Of a stretch of DNA of 64,000 nucleotides, positions 36,669 through 47,879 are shown piece after piece (position 1 is the stretch's first letter; the number at the start of each line of letters is the position of its first letter). This DNA is from Gnetum montanum (taxonomy: Eukaryota; Streptophyta; Gnetopsida; Gnetales; Gnetaceae), in contig MNCI01009009.1 of the NCBI GenBank assembly GCA_015680685.1, forward strand, positions 45,039 to 109,038, read 5' to 3'. Position numbers and translations under genes: made by a program. Below the pieces are notes generated by a model. The model worked only from the letters and a program-made list of their open reading frames with translations, made no database searches and had not been told where the DNA came from.

Positions 36669-37329
36669 AAAGAGTCCGTAGGCTCTGGGAATGTCATTTG
36701 GAACAAGAGTTAAACTCTTAACTGCAAGAATTTACCAAAAAGAAAACAATGCGTCAACCAAAATATATACACTAATGATACAATTAGCAATGAGGTGAAC
36801 AATGGAGAGAAGGATGGAGAGAAGAGAATGGAATGGAGTCCCAAGAACAAGGTGGTGTATAGCCACTTGTGTGATTTATGATTAATGTGACTCGAAAAAT
36901 CTCATTCCAACTCTAGCCTCAAACAAACCACTTCCAATGACTTCGCATTAATACATTTGGCCAAACCATCCACTTGAAGTAACAAGAACGCCTTCTCCAG
37001 GAGTCACCACCATTCCAATGAAACAAAGGAGGAGAGAATGGGAAGTGAGAAGGGCCTTAGTTAGAGGGAACATTTTTATTTTGAGTTCCATAACTAGTGC
37101 TTGTAGCCCAAATGATTATTTCATCTAAGGGGTGTGCTTTGAATTCTCACTTCTTCTTCTTCTTCTTCTTATTTTGTGTTTTATGTGTTTATGCGTGAGA
37201 ACCACACCATGCAAAGACTTTGTTATTTTTATTTGCTCAGCTTCCCGATGATTAGGTAACATCAAAACAGTAAGAAAAATCAAGAATAAAACATCCAAGC
37301 ACCCAAGAGAATGGCCAACACAAATGCAC

Positions 37330-37351
37330 CAAGTTCCCTTAAGTCACACCC
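37330..37351 (-). other. Conserved noncoding box 1 (D copy)
   Basis: On the minus strand GGGTGTGACTTAAGGG continues into AACTTG. Same order relative to minisatellite and stem-loop as in A and B. Confidence 0.55.
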
Positions 37352-37694
37352 TTTTCAATACTTGAGTCCTTCCTTAGTTTGAAAAATGCCCAGTCACCGA
37401 TTCGCTAAAGTTCTTATTAGAAAGGGATTGTACATTTCCAAGCTGAGAGAGATCATAGAAAGTGTGGATGAATGGATGAAGTAAACTCATTGCCTACTAT
37501 ATCAAAAGAAACATACCTTAGTATCAACATCATGACTTAAAGGTAAAAACCAAACATTAGCAATCAATAGAAAAACAGTTCATACCATCATTTCGAACAC
37601 TTATTGACTGACAAACTTACAAGGTGGATAACACACACACACACACAAAATGAAAAAGTATAACAATGATGTAAAACAAAAATAAGAAAAGTTA

Positions 37695-37775
37695 AAGAAA
37701 GTTGTAAAAAAATGTGTAAAACAAAAATGTGTAAAACAAAAACGTGTAAAACAAAAATGTGTAAAACAAAAACTT
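37695..37775 (-). repeat. Minisatellite of TTTTTGTTTTACACA units
   Basis: About five units (plus strand AAAATGTGTAAAACA) lie just past the gag-protease stop. Confidence 0.8.
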
Positions 37776-37800
37776 AAAAAGAACTGAGGGCCCCAAGTGT

Positions 37801-40800
37801 TTAGCATAGGTGGCCATCTCCCCCATGACTAAATGGAAAGGGAGAGATCTGAAATAATGAGCACCTATTTGAATTTCGTAGAAGTGCCCAAGTTCTCCCC
37901 ATTTATGTTCTTAGATTAAGGGGTGGAAGTCAGCAACGCTCATATTCCAATGTATCTATGCCTTCGTTGTTGGCATGGGTTGTTTTCTCAGTCCGTTCTA
38001 TGCATGCTTTTTGATTTCTCTTTCAAGTAGCTTTCAACCACAAGATGTCTACTACTGGTTCTATGGTTGCTACATACAAACATCTTTGTTTCACAATGTC
38101 AAGGGCACACCTATTACATGGAGGAGATGTTGTGCATTCCTCCATATCATCACCCAATGAATCATTGTATGTTATGCATAGAACTTTCCTCTTCATGATC
38201 TTTTCATAAATTTTTACCTTAGAGATTTCCAAGGAAAGATCATGAATTCCTAGGCATGCGTCTACTGTACTCAGCCATGCCCTTTCCATTATAATTGGGA
38301 AGTTCCCTTTGTTGTTGTTCACTTCAATCACCAGAAAATCAGTTGGGTAGGACCAACCACACACAGTGGTAATGATGTCCTCCACCAATCCCAAGGGAAT
38401 GGTGATGGACTGGTCTGCTAGCTCTAGTTATATGTTGCTCTTCTTAAGTTGGGGCAGGTTCCAGGCTTGATACATCTCTCATAAAATTAAGTTGACTCCA
38501 GAACCTGAGTCAAGAAGAGCCTTATGTGATTCATTTCTAATGACTTGGAAATTGATTAAGGGGCTCCCAGGGTCAGATAGTTTCCTAGGAAGGTGGCCTA
38601 CCTTGATCCAATCAGTTACAGTATGGGTTAACATAACCATCTGCGTTGAGCTCTAAATTTGGTTTAAAGGGAGCTCCGAAGCCTTATGTGTTGGAGGAGT
38701 GTGCACAGACTCAACCGCTTGTTGTTGTGAGAGCTTTTCTAGGATTTTGGTTTTGAAGAAAGGTCTTCTCTTTTTACGGTTGTTAGAACCAACAGCAGGT
38801 TGAATGTTTACTGCTCTTGTAGTGTTTCATTGCTACGGTTGAATGGGGAGTTCCCCTTGCATTGTTGGAGCAAGAGGTGTTATGGGAACTACCGGTGGAA
38901 GAAGTGCAGATGGATTAGAAGGATCGTATGGGTATGGAGCATCTCCCGAAGGAGGAGTTCTTCTAAAGTACTCTCAAACTTGGTAGTAACGTTGGAAACT
39001 TTCATGACCCATAGAGTTACTTGGTGAAATCAGCTGATGCACGTAGTAACCATAAGGGTCTGGCTACCGGTAAGGGTATTGATGTTTCGGTGGTGGCATC
39101 CCCCATGACTGTGGGTATTGCCACTGCTGATGTTGTCTAATGGGTTGTGGTGGAGTTCCACTTGGATAGTATGTCAATGGTTGGTGGAACCGCCTGGGGT
39201 TTCCTTCGGGATAAGGTAACCTACAAGGTGTCTACCATCTATTGAGTCTCGAATTGAGAGCATACACCCTAGACTCTTGTAGATCTCAGATGATTGGACA
39301 ACATCCCTTATGATGGTCATAGTAGTAGATCTCACATCCACCGTCATCGTCTATGTCTGAATCCACAACTTCATCGGAGATAGTTATTTTCCCCTTACCC
39401 TTGTCACGTGCAGGGCCTGAATCTTTCTGCTTTGTCTTGTTCTTGTTACTACTTCGTTCCTCCTTAGACTCCTCTACAATCTTTAGGACAGTTTCAATTT
39501 TACTGTCTAAGGAGCTCCATACTTCATCTACCTTAGCCGATACTTCTGTTGTTAGCTTTTGAAACGGAAAGGTTTTTCTGTTCACCAACTCTTTGAGTGG
39601 TGACTCATCCTCTTCATTGCAAAATCTCACTCCCTTCTTTCGAAGAGAGGGATCACGGTTATATTCTTCTGCACTTTCCCTTTTTCATAGCTCCCCTTCT
39701 TCTTTGGCTACTTGTTCCAACAAGCGATGAATCTCATGGGATCTAACGTCTGATAGTCTACCTTGGGAATAAGTCCCAAGGGTTCTCCCAGTTTCATACC
39801 TTAGCCCATCTACAATGTGGCAGAGTTGATCCCGCTGTGCATAACCATGACCCAAGCAACGATGTAACAATGCGTAGTAGCAGCCCATGGCAGCATCCAA
39901 GGATTCATGAGTACCTTGCTTCCATCCTTAGATCTGCTTACGCAAGTTGGACACTCTGGAGTACATCTGATATTTCTCATTGAAGAGTTCTAACATCGTA
40001 CTCCGCCTCCTGATGGTTTCTAGCTCTAAGGACTGATACCAACTCTCTGCTTCCTTGATGAGTGTCCTGGGAAAAAACTTTAGGTTTTGCCACTCATTCT
40101 CTATGTTTTGCAAGGCGTAGGCATTGTGGAATGCCTGTAAATGATTTTGGGGATCCACATTGTATCCCCCTTCGAAGTGTGGGATGTTGTTCATGTCTAA
40201 ACACTTGATTCGACTGTCTTTTAAATGCCTTGCTGGGATTCTCACTGCCTCTGTTATATTTAGCATGCTTCAGGTGGCAAGTAGGGGTTCGTCATGATCG
40301 TATCCTTCATGACATCTATGATGTCTCCAACGTTTCCTACTTTCCCTTTGTTCATGCCTAGATTCTCTAGACTGCCCTCATCCTCTCTCTCAACTCACTC
40401 GTCAAGGTCTCTCATTTTACTTACCTTTATCCTCTCTGTTATGCTCTATATGATTGCGCCTTGATGTGGAAGGAGAGGGTGAATGATGTGAAGAAGGGGA
40501 AGAAGAAGGAGAACCATCGCCATGACAATGTTTCATACCTTCCCTTCTATGGCTTCAGCCCCAATCGTGATGACGATCTGAGTGCCCGTCCTTGTCATTT
40601 TTTGTTGTTCCCTCTATGAATAGTTGGCGTTCACGGGAATCAGAACCAGGGTTGTATATCATGGATCGTAGGTTCTAATACCCCACCTCCTTACCATCGT
40701 TAGGAGGGGGAACATCTTTCAATAGAGAACCCGTTATAAGTGGTTCACCATCTCTTATTTCACTTAGGACGTGCGGGACCTCTTTGCCCTCCAACAGTGT

Positions 40801-41169
40801 ATGTTGGCTCTCTTTCCTTGAGTCCCTCATATGTTGTAAAGCTGTGGGATGATAATCCCTTATGTCAAAATCTACTGCAACATATTCAGCGTATAATTCC
40901 GTCATGCTTATCTGTGCCAGGGCACAGAGGAGCATGTTGGGGACTGCACAATCCAGAGGTAACACTATGTTACCTTGCAAGTCTCTCCAGCGCATCTATT
41001 CATCTTGATGGAGGATAAAAGTAAAATTGGGTATATACTCATCAAGATGAGTATATGTCACCCTATATTGTTGAGGAACCGACTGATTTAGGTTATGTAT
41101 TTTTGATTGTTGACTATTCTTTGTATGATCCCTAGGTGATGTGCTCTTGTGAGACGAAGAAGAAGACAT
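37801..41169 (-). pseudogene. Gag-protease pseudogene of D (best preserved)
   Basis: From the ATG at 41169 to the TAA at 37801-37803 every recognisable segment is in one frame (1,122 codons), so gag and protease were one ORF. Order: Ser-rich start; N-terminal domain (to about 40680); Arg/His/Ser-rich linker; capsid (about 40270-39700); zinc-knuckle region at about 39330 with the second Cys replaced by Tyr, as in B; Pro-rich linker; and protease with an intact DSG at 38511-38503. The damage is nonsense changes, for example TAG at 40996-40998 where B has CAT and A has CAG, and TAG near 40675. Confidence 0.92.
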
Positions 41170-41292
41170 GATGTCTTATCGGTGTGCTAATTTTACCTTT
41201 ATAAAATGTTTTGTTGATTAACCCTAAGGTTCATTTAAGCTCCCAATGATGTACCTGATCTCTTATGTCCTACATAGCGCACAAACACTTAG

Positions 41293-41310
41293 TCCCCGGC
41301 AATGGCGCCA
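41293..41310 (-). other. Primer-binding site of element D
   Basis: Minus-strand TGGCGCCATTGCCGGGGA has a single change from the tRNA-Asp complement, the best match in the window. Confidence 0.92.
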
Positions 41311-41311
41311 A

Positions 41312-42124
41312 TGATGAGTGGCGAGGTACCCCTACACTCAACCATATGAATACGAGCGTAACATGTGCGATCTGGTCAAACTCCGTAGACTAAGTGCCTA
41401 CACGCCTCATGGAACACTTAAGGTTAATCATTCATTATCTTCCTAGACTTACTTGTAGTTGTCACACTGTATGGTTAAGTAAGTATGAGGCATATGATTT
41501 TTATATATTTTCTATTTTATCTCCTATGCTATTGAGGTAAAGGGTTGAAGAAGCTAATTCCTAACTTTAACTAACTAACTAAGTCTAAATTAACCTAGTG
41601 TCAGCATCCATTCCCACTTACCGTACACACCCTGAACCGATGCAACCATGGCTACCAAATGCTAATAGTTGCTGGGATCACCATGCGTAACGCACGTGCT
41701 CGAAGCGGTCGTACTAAGGCACTTAACTAGGAGAGAAGGGTTGAGAGAGATTTAATTCCTAATAAAGCATATAAATGAAAACCAGTAAATAACAATAAAT
41801 AAAAGTCCTAATTAGCCTATTCCATGCATTGCAAGGTTTATCCAGGAAGTTCATCTTTATTTCCATACACAAACTTGTGTTCAGGTACAATGTCTGCTCG
41901 AATAAAGATCCGTTCACTTTAGGACTCCTACTACGGTCACATGGAAAATATTCTATCTCTAGAGTGATCAATATGCCAGAGTTTCACTACGGTCTAAGCC
42001 TAGGATGAGAAACAAGGGAGAGCTGCCTCTTATTTATAGATTTTGCGGTGCACCGCGATATCGAGTGGGATGCGATATCACGGCGGACGCGATCTTGCAG
42101 CCCATGTGATATCATGTCCCATTA
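41312..42124 (-). repeat. 5' LTR of element D
   Basis: 813 bp; minus-strand start TAATGGG (one change from TGATGGG) and end CTCATCA at 41312. TATA box at 42031-42038. Several GATATC modules lie between the TATA box and the LTR start. Confidence 0.93.
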
Positions 42125-42524
42125 GCCACAAAACAAAAATCACTCCTCCCTTGAACAAAATGTCAAGTGATCGTATGCCTTGTTTTTCTGGTACTCTCAT
42201 AGTCATTCATCATGGGATGAATGAATGCGCTGTCACTAATTAGAGGAATGGACTTGGTCCTGATCTTAGAACAACGGGTTAATGACACATTAATCATGCT
42301 TTACACGCAGGATTCATTGTGCCCTAGGTCAATTACCTCATGTCCCAATCTCTACGATCCACTCTATACTTCATCTCATCTCACTGTTCATGTAATTGTA
42401 GCTCGTGTCATGTGTAACATAGAATTCTTATCTCATTCCGATGATATTTACATGTGTGTGTTTTGTGGAACTAGTGCGGATTACATTTAACCCTTCTAGT
42501 GCCCATGAACACTTTTAAGTGTGG

Positions 42525-42579
42525 TTACACAAGGGCATTATAGGTTGAAACCTACTTTGGGGAGGACCCACTTGTGTAA
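42525..42579 (+). ncRNA. Conserved RNA stem-loop (C copy)
   Basis: 55 nt. Perfect 9-bp outer stem TTACACAAG (42525-42533) with CTTGTGTAA (42571-42579). Perfect inner hairpin TAGGTT-GA-AACCTA (42541-42554), then CTTTGGGGAGGACCCA. A separate perfect palindrome ACACTTTTAAGTGT lies just upstream (42509-42522). The stems differ in sequence from those of A, B and D but occupy the same places. Confidence 0.7.
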
Positions 42580-42885
42580 TCTTTTGTAATTCTAACTCAT
42601 GACACAGCTCACACACACCATTTATTACCCTCAGCATATTGTTCATAATATTCTTTCTCTTATTACTATCCCTCTAAATATCAATGTTCCTATGTACCAT
42701 CACACAGCCTTTTTCTCTACCACCCAAGGTCCTTATTGATAAAACCCACAGATCATTATTCGTGCCTTCCAAACCATCTAATTACCCTAGAACCCTTTAA
42801 CATGTGTCACATGTCCTAATTTCCATTTTTGATTCTAGGAAAAACCTTTAAAATTTGGTATTTTTCCTCGGGCCTAAACATCGGT

Positions 42886-42951
42886 AGGCCGTGATATCGC
42901 ATACACGATATCGCAGCCGATGTGATATCACGTCCCATAAACCTATAAATA
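42886..42951 (+). promoter_or_regulatory. Internal promoter of C upstream of ORF2
   Basis: GATATCGC (42893-42900), ACGATATCGC and GTGATATCAC lie just upstream of CCTATAAATA (TATA box 42944-42951), the same arrangement as in the LTR U3 of this family. The rest of the LTR is not present here, so it is not an inserted LTR. The F element has a TATA box at the matching place (49402-49409). I infer a second pol II start that produces ORF2 mRNA. Confidence 0.6.
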
Positions 42952-43017
42952 GGTGAACTGCCCCCCCCCCTGCCCCTGCAACACTTTGCATCATTTTTCA
43001 CCATTCACGCGAGGGAG

Positions 43018-44538
43018 TGAAACACCATGAAAATTTTAAGGCCTCAATGGTTCAGTAAAATCATGCGACTCAGACAAGGATTTGCAACAAGTCGCGGCTC
43101 AACAAGTTCCCTTTTCAGCTAAGGGTATGTTCTTCCATGCTACGCAGCACAATGTAATAATCTCTAGACAACAGAACAAGACAAGGGGTGCACGACGGCA
43201 AGCTTTCAACTTTGCAAGTTTTCTATGTCCTGAAAATCTTAACTTTCGGCATATAACGCCACATTACACAACATAGCGTAATGTCACATAATGCAGTGTA
43301 ATACCAGAAGGCAATCCATTGCAACATTAGAGATGGTAAAAATTTGAGACTTCGACGACCCGGCAAAATCTCAAGGCTTAAGCAACAATCTGCAGCATGC
43401 CGCACATTTCAATAAGTTTTCTTTTTCGTTTAAGAGGCATATTACGCTGCAATACACAGTGTGGCGTAATAAACCCTGGAAGGACTGGACAGAAACAAAG
43501 GAAGCACGGTGACAAAACTTCAATTTTTTGCAGGTTCGCTATTTTATGCTGAATTATGCTCTGCAGTGTAATCTAGCATGACGCAGTGTAATATAAGCAA
43601 CGACAGAGATAGCACAATTCAGGTATCAAGAGTTCATATGCCATAATACGCTCTCTAGAGTATTGCAGCATAACCAAAGAACAATTTGTTGCGAAAGCTC
43701 CAGCAAAAGTGGTTTACGACGCATTACGCTTCAGAGCGTAATGCAGCGTGGCACTGCGAGCTTCAAACACAAACACATGGCATCTTGTAGGTTCAACACA
43801 CGTGTCATCTAAACCGCGTTTTTCTCCTAACCCTAACCTTATAAATATTCCATCGACAAAGATCAAAGGGTTGGCAAAAATTTCTCTGGATAGGAAAATT
43901 TTCTCCATGAGTGATTCTCTTTTGTTGGTAATTGTTGACAACTTTTGGCAAAGATTGACAAGAGAGAAAAAGAGGACCAGCAACCGTAAGAACATCGGAG
44001 GTGATTGGCAAGAAATCTTTGATCAGAAATAGCTGGTTAATAGATACTCTACTTTGGGTCTGATTTCCTTGCACCTAGATTGGCTAGAACAAGGTAGATC
44101 AACCTTTGCTTGTTTTATCTTTAAATAGCTTTCTTGTTGTTGGCACATGCTTCGTCTAAACTAAAGTCTGCTTGTAATCTTTGTATCCAAAATATTTTAT
44201 TCATAAGTTAAATCCCAGATCTTGGGATTGCATGTTCTCTAAATTCGATCTCTTATGTCCTATCTATACAGATTTTGCAATCACTTTAAATTGATTACAT
44301 CATTTTCAATTACCTTTGGGATTAACGATATTATATCTTCTCATAAAAATCATCATTTTGCAATCCAATTATTGCAAAAATTTTACTGATTAAGTAAGTC
44401 CCTATCTGATCGACAAGACCGTTTAGGGCACCTCCGGTTCGTCTTCTCCAACACTGCCCTCGTACAGATCCGAGGTTGGAACTGTATACATGGTCTTTCA
44501 CTCAGTATTTCCAGCGACTGACGTTTTCTGTCATTATA
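43018..44538 (+). mobile_element. Solo LTR E of a second LTR family
   Basis: 1,521 bp, begins TGAAACACC and ends CTGTCATTATA, flanked by an exact GGGAG duplication (43013-43017 and 44539-44543). TATAAATA at 43840-43847. It is collinear with the minus-strand LTR at 62210-63785. U3 contains GCGTAAT-type palindromes. The open frames in it (for example 43748-44032) are not conserved in the other copy. Confidence 0.92.
43253..43744 (+). repeat. U3 palindromes of solo LTR E
   Basis: Examples: 43253-43282 (ATAACGC to GCGTAAT), 43442-43469 (TTACGC to GCGTAA) and a perfect one at 43721-43744 (GCATTACGCT, four-base loop, AGCGTAATGC). All lie upstream of the TATA box. Confidence 0.7.
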
Positions 44539-44743
44539 GGGAGTTTTTCAAATTTTTCTCTACAACTTGCGAGTATGACACCCTTGCTTTCCTACCTATA
44601 TCTCGCTCGCTGGTACTCCGATTTTAATTCCATCTGAACCTGCTTGAACCCGGAGTGTTCAGCTTAGTCGTGGGGGAGGGACATCTATTGAATAACGCCT
44701 TACTTTTTTGGAATTTATCATCTTCCAAAGGACATTATCCAAG

Positions 44744-44966
44744 GTAATTAGCTATAACATTTAGAATAATTGTGCCAAAAAATCATTTAATCCCTTCAGG
44801 TACACTGGGAAATTAAAATTGGAACCTAAGTAAAACGGACTCATTATTACAATCTTTCAAGCAATATCACATGAAGATAAAATAAATAAATTAATTAAGG
44901 TAAGCAATAAGGTATAAATTAACTTCAAAAACAACCTTACTAACGCTTGGCCCCGTGTGATTGCAG
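44744..44966 (+). other. Predicted leader intron before ORF2 of C
   Basis: Donor CCAAG/GTAATT at 44744, branch-point sequence TACTAAC at 44938-44944, acceptor GATTGCAG ending at 44966, and the ORF2 ATG at 44967. F has the same layout (donor AAAG/GTAGTT, acceptor ATTGTAG directly before ATG). A second possible donor is CAG/GTACAC at 44801. Prediction from sequence only. Confidence 0.55.
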
Positions 44967-47748
44967 ATGGCCCCGAAATGTGGACAAAAGGAAGGTCCCA
45001 CTCGAGGCATAAGCAAACGACCTAGGAGAGGTGAAGGACAAGGCCCTACTGGAAAACATGTAGAATAGGAGGAATAATAATTTAGTATTCATCAAGAGGA
45101 CCCTCCTACCGTACAGTCTGGGCAGGCAGAAGGAGGAGCTACTACAGCGCCTGAACAGGGACAACATCTCACATTGCCCCAAGATTGTGTTCAGGTCATC
45201 CACGAAATGTCCACATTCACTGTGGTAATTATGGAATTAAACTTTAAATATTTTGTAGAGTTCACTCCTAAGGTAGTTAGGGATCATCTCAAAGGGTCTA
45301 CCTTATGGCCTACCCTCTCCGAAAGTGGTTCCTAGTACCTAGGGGAGACGTACCAATTCTAGCACAATAGAGAACAAGGCACCACCATCAATATTTATGG
45401 TGTGACAATTGATTTCTCCATGTAGGCCATTTCAGAAGTATTAAACCTTCTAAACATAAGGCCCAAGGTTGCTCAGTTATCCACCCATTCAGACCCCGAT
45501 GTGCAATGGGATTCGTTGGAAAGGGCATATGGCAAAGATAAGACATTTGGTGAGTTGACGATGGAAGAGAGGATCTATTTCAAAATTGGAATGTATCATC
45601 TCTTCCCCATGAAGAGCATAAAAAGAATATCAAAGTATGCAGCAAGAGGATGTGTAGTGCTAATGGAAAAGGTTAATGCTAACCTACCCCATCTATACTT
45701 AACAGAGATCCTGAGGCAGTTTGAGGAACGAAAGATAGGGAAGATGGCATTGCCCTTCCCTTGTCTTATCAGAAAGCTTTTCCAATGTGCTGGTATCAGG
45801 GGGTACACCAACGATGTCCTCTGAAAAGCCTAAAATGCTTCATATGTGGAATTGTTAAAGCCACCAACCACAAGGAAAATTACTAGTGAAATGCTGGGAC
45901 CAAAAGAAGAAGAAGAATAGATGGCTAGACGAACTGCAACTCAACTTGCAAGACCCAACCAACCTCCAAGTACAGGACCCAGCCAACAATAGGAAGCAGG
46001 GCCTAGCATGGACCAAGATCAACTGTCACTGTCACAAGATTACAGACCATCAATGAGCCATCTCAAGACCATCGCTGAGACGATCAGTTGGGGAAGTCGT
46101 GATGACGCAAATCTCTTCCGCGTCATTGATGATGCCATACAGCTCACAATTTCTTTCGATCGCACAAGAGGTGAAGTGTCTATTCATACAGTAGGAGGGG
46201 AAAGTACTTGGTCACAACAAATCTTAGGAAACACGGCATCTTTCCAAGTGTAATTAGAAATTGGTGAAGGGGCCACTGTGGTGGTCATGCAACACCAGGA
46301 TGCCACAGGAACTACAGAAGTGGTCACAGACCACATCAAAGAATTATTCAATGTACCTGTTGTGTCACTGGTAGATCTCACAGGAGCACAAGATGCTCAA
46401 ACTTTGGCTGGAACCTCAATGACTCCTGCGAAACATGAGGATGCGCTTGATCGATTGCTACAAACAAGACAAGTAATGACATCCCTATTTGACATCCCTC
46501 AAGATGTTATAGCAATTCAATTAGACCTCATTTCCATGAAGGGGAAGCTAGTTTTAATAGAAGTGAGGGTCGAGCATGCTAAAGCAGAGGTGCAAAAATT
46601 ACAAGAGTAGCTCATGGCCCTACAAGAAGCATAGTGGGATCCTTTACAATTTGTTCCCGCAGACTAGCTAGACAGTTTTAGAAATGAGCAACTAACCAAG
46701 CTACTAACAGAGAATAAAAAGGTGGCTGAAGAACAAGAGAAGGCTATTTGGGATGCCTCTATAGCACAGGCACAAACTCATGTGCATCTCAAAGAACTCA
46801 ATGCCTTACAAGAAGAAAATAAATAGCTTGTTGCCAACAACCTTCGGTTCACCTCTGTGGAAAAGCAAAAGAATGTTCTTGAAGAACATTTTCATCACTT
46901 GCAATAACAATTCATCCAGGTCAACCAGGACATAAGTCGTTTAGCCAGGGAGAATCGAACCCTCTCAATGGAAGAGGTATCATTAAAAGATAGCTATTGA
47001 AATAAGCACGTGGCAAAATGAGGCTAAACAACATGAAAATCTAAAGGAGCACTTCCGAGACCAGGTGGGAATGTACAAACAAATCCTTGAGAAGGAGATC
47101 CATATGGCCAAGGCCCACATCAATGCTATCAGTGCTCAACACACTGACTGGCAGGCGATATTGGACACATACGCCTTTGCCCACCAAGCGGAAGTTAAGA
47201 ATCGGGATCTACAGATTCAGGATCTAACAGAGTACATGGAGTTGGCAAACCTGCGGTATGCCAACCTTGCCATGTTAATAGTAGGGTACCCAAGGATAGA
47301 GCTTGAACAACAGGTAGCAACCACCTACAGCAAATATGAAGTAGAATTTGCAGAATGCAAGAAGTTGTTGGAAAAACTAGAGATCACAAATTCTGAACTT
47401 GAGGTGGTGAAAGCAAGCTACCAAGGACAAAAAGGTGTCACAACAGATCTGGCTCAACAGCTTGCAGATTTCCAAGAATACTAAGATAAAGCCAGATCCT
47501 ACGAAGAGGAATGTCAGGTGTTTGTGGCTTGGTATGTCAAGGCCAATCAAATGTTTCCGCAACTACCCTACCCATGGGATGTGCCATCTCTATCAAACAT
47601 CGAAACATTAGCATGGACAGCACAGGTTCCCTAGACCAAAGAGGAGCAACTCCAGGCCATACTTCAATGCCATCAAGTCCCAAGACCTAGAGCACAAGAC
47701 AAGGGGAAAGCACCTATGGAGGAGCCACTGCCACCAGGAACTACATAA
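44967..47748 (+). pseudogene. ORF2 of element C: unknown protein with long coiled coil
   Basis: About 927 codons from MAPKCGQ to the TAA at 47746-47748, with some ten nonsense changes (many TAG) and one frameshift between 46610 and 47065. The N-terminus is basic and Gly-rich. A globular part (about 45180-45830) contains ERIYFKIGMYHL and LPFPCLIRKLF, reminiscent of plant transposon-associated domains of unknown function; this resemblance is from memory and weak. From about 46470 to 47480 it is rich in Glu, Gln, Lys and Leu, with a heptad-like pattern typical of coiled coil. I see no signal peptide or membrane segment, so it is not an envelope-type protein. A diverged homologue is in F (49811-52420). 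Confidence 0.75.
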
Positions 47749-47879
47749 CTTCCACCAATTTTGTAGCTATAGCACATTTCTTGTGTTGTATCTTTATTTT
47801 GTTTTCATTCCACACTGTGGCATAAACCCATTTTCACCATCCAATAATCCCATACCTATCCACTATGTAATCACTGTAA

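Larger units (their letters stand above)
35138..42124 (-). mobile_element. Element D: minus-strand gag-protease LTR retrotransposon
   Basis: 6,987 bp flanked by an exact GCCAC duplication (35133-35137 and 42125-42129). Both LTRs, primer site, polypurine tract and a gag-protease frame without net frameshift are present. It is the least damaged of the gag-protease group. RT and integrase are absent. Confidence 0.95.

Noticed and set aside
42886-42951. Internal GATATCGC/TATA region of C as another solo LTR
   Set aside because: Only the promoter-proximal part resembles the LTR; the LTR ends and the R-U5 sequence are missing. F has a matching TATA region without these modules.
43748-44032. 94-codon frame in LTR E and its minus-strand partners
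   Set aside because: Not conserved in LTR I; lies across the TATA box and transcript start region.
44967-47748. ORF2 as a retrovirus-like envelope gene
   Set aside because: No signal peptide, hydrophobic membrane segment or fusion-like stretch is visible; the protein is charged and coiled-coil.
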